Below, in pieces: positions 22,586-24,593 of a stretch of 24,593 nt of DNA. The stretch comes from JBKEAD01 sp047973165 (GTDB lineage: Bacteria; Verrucomicrobiota; Verrucomicrobiia; Chthoniobacterales; JBKEAD01). The stretch spans positions 1 through 24,593 of the forward strand of contig JBKEBM010000014.1 in assembly GCA_047973165.1 (NCBI GenBank), given 5' to 3'. Both the position numbers and the translations under genes were made by a program. Within the stretch, counting starts at the first letter, position 1; the number at the start of each line of letters is the position of its first letter. A model generated the notes under the pieces. That model searched no databases. It was not told where the DNA came from and worked only from the letters and a program-made list of their open reading frames with translations.

Positions 22586-24427
22586 TTATTTTTCTTTGCC
22601 CACTTTGGGCTGCTGCAGGTCAAAGTAGGCACCTTTTTTGGCAAGCAATTCTTCGTGATTACCTACTTCAACGATGCGGCCATGGTCGAGCACGACGATG
22701 CGTCCGGCTTTACGGATCGTGCTCAGGCGATGTGCTACGATAAACACAGTGCGCCCTTTCATAAGCGTGTCCATGGAGGCCTGAATAAGTGCCTCACTTT
22801 GATTGTCCAGCGCACTGGTGGCTTCGTCAAAAATCAGAATGCGCGGATTTTTTAAAATACATCGCGCAATGGCGATACGTTGTCGCTGCCCGCCGGATAG
22901 TGCTCCGCCGCCCTGGCCGACCTGCGAATCGAAGCCCTGGGGCATTTCTTCGATAAACTCCAGGGCGTTGGCCTGGCGTGCGGCCTGATGTATTTCCTCT
23001 GCCGAGGCATCGGGGCGTCCGTAGCGAATATTTTCCTCGACGCTGCCGGAGAAGAGGAAATTTTCCTGCAAAACAATCCCGAGTTGCTGGCGGTAGGTGT
23101 CGTATTTCAGCCTGCGCAGATCGGTTCCATCGATGCTTATTGTTCCGGAGCTGACGTCGTAGAAGCGAGTGAGCAGACTCATTAATGTGGATTTTCCACT
23201 GCCACTGTGGCCGACAAGAGCGATGATCTCACCGGGTTCAACGGTGAGATTAAAATCAGAAATAACCGGATTACCTTCGTAGGAAAAGTTAACCTCATCG
23301 AAAAGCACTCGCCCCTTTATGTCGTCGATGACCACCGGATTACTATCTTCCTGAATGTTTGGGCGGATGTCCAGGAGGGAGAGGATACGCTCAAACCCTG
23401 TGCGTGCATTGGTGCTTGACTGAATGAGTGCAGACAGATTTTCCATCGGACTAAAGAGCATCCAGAGATAGCTTGTAAAGGCCACGTAGGATCCGATGGA
23501 GACGTTGTCGTCAATGGCCGCCTGGCCCATAAAAATAACGACGATGGCATAGACAGACATAAATAAAATCCCCAGGACAGCTCGCATGCGTGATCCGATC
23601 ATGGGGAGTTCCATCTCACTGTAAAAATTGTCTTTGATCGTCAGCACAAAGCGGCGGCGTTCGTGATCTTCCTGGGCAAAGGATTTGACGACGCGGATTC
23701 CTGCAAAGGTCTCGCCGAGTTTTCCTGCGAGCACGGACTGGCGTTCTTTGACCTCGTGTTGCTTACTTCTGAGTTTTTTTCGGAAGGAGTGAATAATGAT
23801 AAAATAAACCGGCAAAGTAGCAGCGCAGAAAAGTGTGAGCTTCCAGTTCAGGAGAAACATGATGAAGAGTGCGACAAAGAGGGAGACCACACTGTTTGCA
23901 AGAGAGGTGAAAGCCGTGCTGATGAACTGCTGAATCGCCGTTGCATCGTGTATTACACGGTTTACCAGGCTGGCGGTTCGCTTTCTCTCATAAAAAGAAA
24001 GGTGCAGAAGCTGGAGGTGGTGAAACAGTGCGCGACGAATATCAAAGATCGTTCGCTGGCCGATGTAGTTGATCAGATACTCCACGCCGAATCCCACGAT
24101 AAAGCGCACGACCTGCATGATGAGCAGGCCGGTCGCAAGTCCGATGAGCAGTCCCATGTTTTTTCCTGGAATGGCCTCGTCAATTACCAGCTTGGCGATC
24201 AGCGGCACGAGCATGACGAGGAAAACGGTCAGCAGGTTTCCTGCGGCGGCAGTTCCAATCAGATTTTTTTGACGCTTCAGAAAGAACCAGAAACGCCAGG
24301 GGGCATCCCCCTTTTTGTATTCTTCCTCTCTTTCTTCTTCCTCTTCAGGGCCTGGCTTTTTTTGTGAAAAGTAGCTGCCGTGACTTTTCTTCTCTGAGCG
24401 ATTTTCCGTGGGAGAAAGGGTTTTCAT
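22586..24427 (-). CDS. ABC exporter half-transporter (MsbA-type, fused TMD-NBD)
   Basis: The 613-residue homodimer-type exporter has a six-helix membrane domain (about residues 50-345) and a nucleotide-binding domain. Walker A is G406-T414 (GHSGSGKST), the C-loop LSGGQ begins at 510, Walker B is ILIFDE at 530-535 and the H-loop His is 566, so ATPase residues are intact. An unusual hydrophilic N-terminal extension of about 45 residues precedes the first helix, with a Glu run (PEEEEEREEEYKKGD). The substrate is not predictable: lipid, drug or peptide are all possible. No peptidase C39 domain is present. The ATG is preceded by a strong Shine-Dalgarno (AAGGAG, 24435-24440, 7 nt spacing). It is the first gene of a tight operon with the HlyD adaptor and TPR protein genes. 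Confidence 0.94.
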   Translation of the reverse strand: MKTLSPTENRSEKKSHGSYFSQKKPGPEEEEEREEEYKKGDAPWRFWFFLKRQKNLIGTAAAGNLLTVFLVMLVPLIAKLVIDEAIPGKNMGLLIGLATGLLIMQVVRFIVGFGVEYLINYIGQRTIFDIRRALFHHLQLLHLSFYERKRTASLVNRVIHDATAIQQFISTAFTSLANSVVSLFVALFIMFLLNWKLTLFCAATLPVYFIIIHSFRKKLRSKQHEVKERQSVLAGKLGETFAGIRVVKSFAQEDHERRRFVLTIKDNFYSEMELPMIGSRMRAVLGILFMSVYAIVVIFMGQAAIDDNVSIGSYVAFTSYLWMLFSPMENLSALIQSSTNARTGFERILSLLDIRPNIQEDSNPVVIDDIKGRVLFDEVNFSYEGNPVISDFNLTVEPGEIIALVGHSGSGKSTLMSLLTRFYDVSSGTISIDGTDLRRLKYDTYRQQLGIVLQENFLFSGSVEENIRYGRPDASAEEIHQAARQANALEFIEEMPQGFDSQVGQGGGALSGGQRQRIAIARCILKNPRILIFDEATSALDNQSEALIQASMDTLMKGRTVFIVAHRLSTIRKAGRIVVLDHGRIVEVGNHEELLAKKGAYFDLQQPKVGKEK

Positions 24428-24593
24428 CAGGCTTCTCCTTTACGGGGGTTGAGTAAAGTCAGGAAAAAATTACCTCTGCACCACGGGTCAGGGTCGTCGT
24501 CGGAATCAGAACTGTGGATTGTCTTCACCGTTTTTCAGAACTGGTTCAAGTCCGTGCAAAAATCAAGAATTTTGTGAAAATCGGTCAAAAAAA
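24428..24593 (-). promoter_or_regulatory. Upstream region of the ABC exporter operon with RBS and weak promoter candidate
   Basis: The AAGGAG ribosome binding site (24435-24440) is clear and fixes the ATG at 24427. Further upstream on the minus strand, TTGACC (24583-24588) and TGATTT (24560-24565) are 17 nt apart, a poor promoter match. The rest of the stretch, to the right edge, shows no gene I can support. Confidence 0.4.

Noticed and set aside
24535..24570. GGTTCAAGTCC, resembling a tRNA T-loop
   Set aside because: The flanking bases do not form the 5-bp T stem, and no acceptor, D or anticodon arm can be found.
1..24593. Mobile elements, CRISPR arrays, prophage or toxin-antitoxin modules
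   Set aside because: I looked for transposase, integrase, direct-repeat arrays and small paired genes and found none. Gene content is housekeeping, efflux and transport.

Overview
The window is an ordinary-looking, gene-dense bacterial chromosome segment. The likely source is a member of the Verrucomicrobiota, perhaps an Opitutae/Puniceicoccales-type organism. This is inferred from the combination of DUF5069, DUF3597 and GlsB/YeaQ-type proteins, Gram-negative envelope machinery (RND/OMF efflux, HlyD adaptors), roughly balanced GC, and frequent lack of a Shine-Dalgarno sequence. I see no rRNA, tRNA, CRISPR array, insertion sequence, integrase or phage gene. The taxonomic assignment is an inference, not a search result.

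Layout. Positions 1-0.8 kb hold the 3' part of rimO (+). From 0.9 to 2.1 kb are a small exported protein and a SAM methyltransferase (both -). Dodecin (+) lies at 2.2-2.4 kb. From 2.4 to 5.9 kb a leftward run holds aguB (N-carbamoylputrescine amidase), an M14-type metallopeptidase, an exported 403-residue protein and a DUF5069 protein. An exported cyclophilin (+) ends at a strong bidirectional terminator near 6.55 kb. From 6.6 to 13.25 kb lies a leftward heavy-metal efflux locus. In order of transcription it holds a small exported His/Cys-rich protein, a TolC-like outer-membrane factor, a membrane-fusion protein with its own His-rich segment and C-terminal membrane anchor, a CusA/CzcA-type RND pump, and a second exported His-rich protein ending in a four-Cys cluster. 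From 13.35 to 14.6 kb is a leftward set of three small proteins of stress/unknown-function families (DUF2780-like, GlsB/YeaQ-like, DUF3597). From 14.8 to 18.15 kb are ligA and an argD-type aminotransferase (+), joined by an ATGA overlap. From 18.3 to 20.6 kb is an unusual carboxyltransferase-domain protein (-) with intact metal ligands but no biotin carrier domain. From 20.7 to 24.4 kb a leftward operon encodes an MsbA-type ABC half-transporter, a HlyD adaptor and an exported TPR protein.

How the parts work together. The metal-efflux locus would form a tripartite envelope-spanning pump with extra metal-binding modules at three points: upstream small protein, adaptor tail and downstream small protein. 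The ABC-HlyD-TPR operon looks like a second, unrelated export system of unknown substrate. The rest is housekeeping: translation modification, DNA ligation/repair, arginine and polyamine metabolism, and protein folding.

The best candidates for something not well described are the biotin-less carboxyltransferase with a long unassigned C-terminal region, the His/Cys-decorated efflux locus, and the ABC-HlyD-TPR exporter. On the lines I sampled, the + strand is G-rich in genes of both orientations, most extremely in ligA. This suggests the + strand is the leading strand and that most genes here run against the fork.
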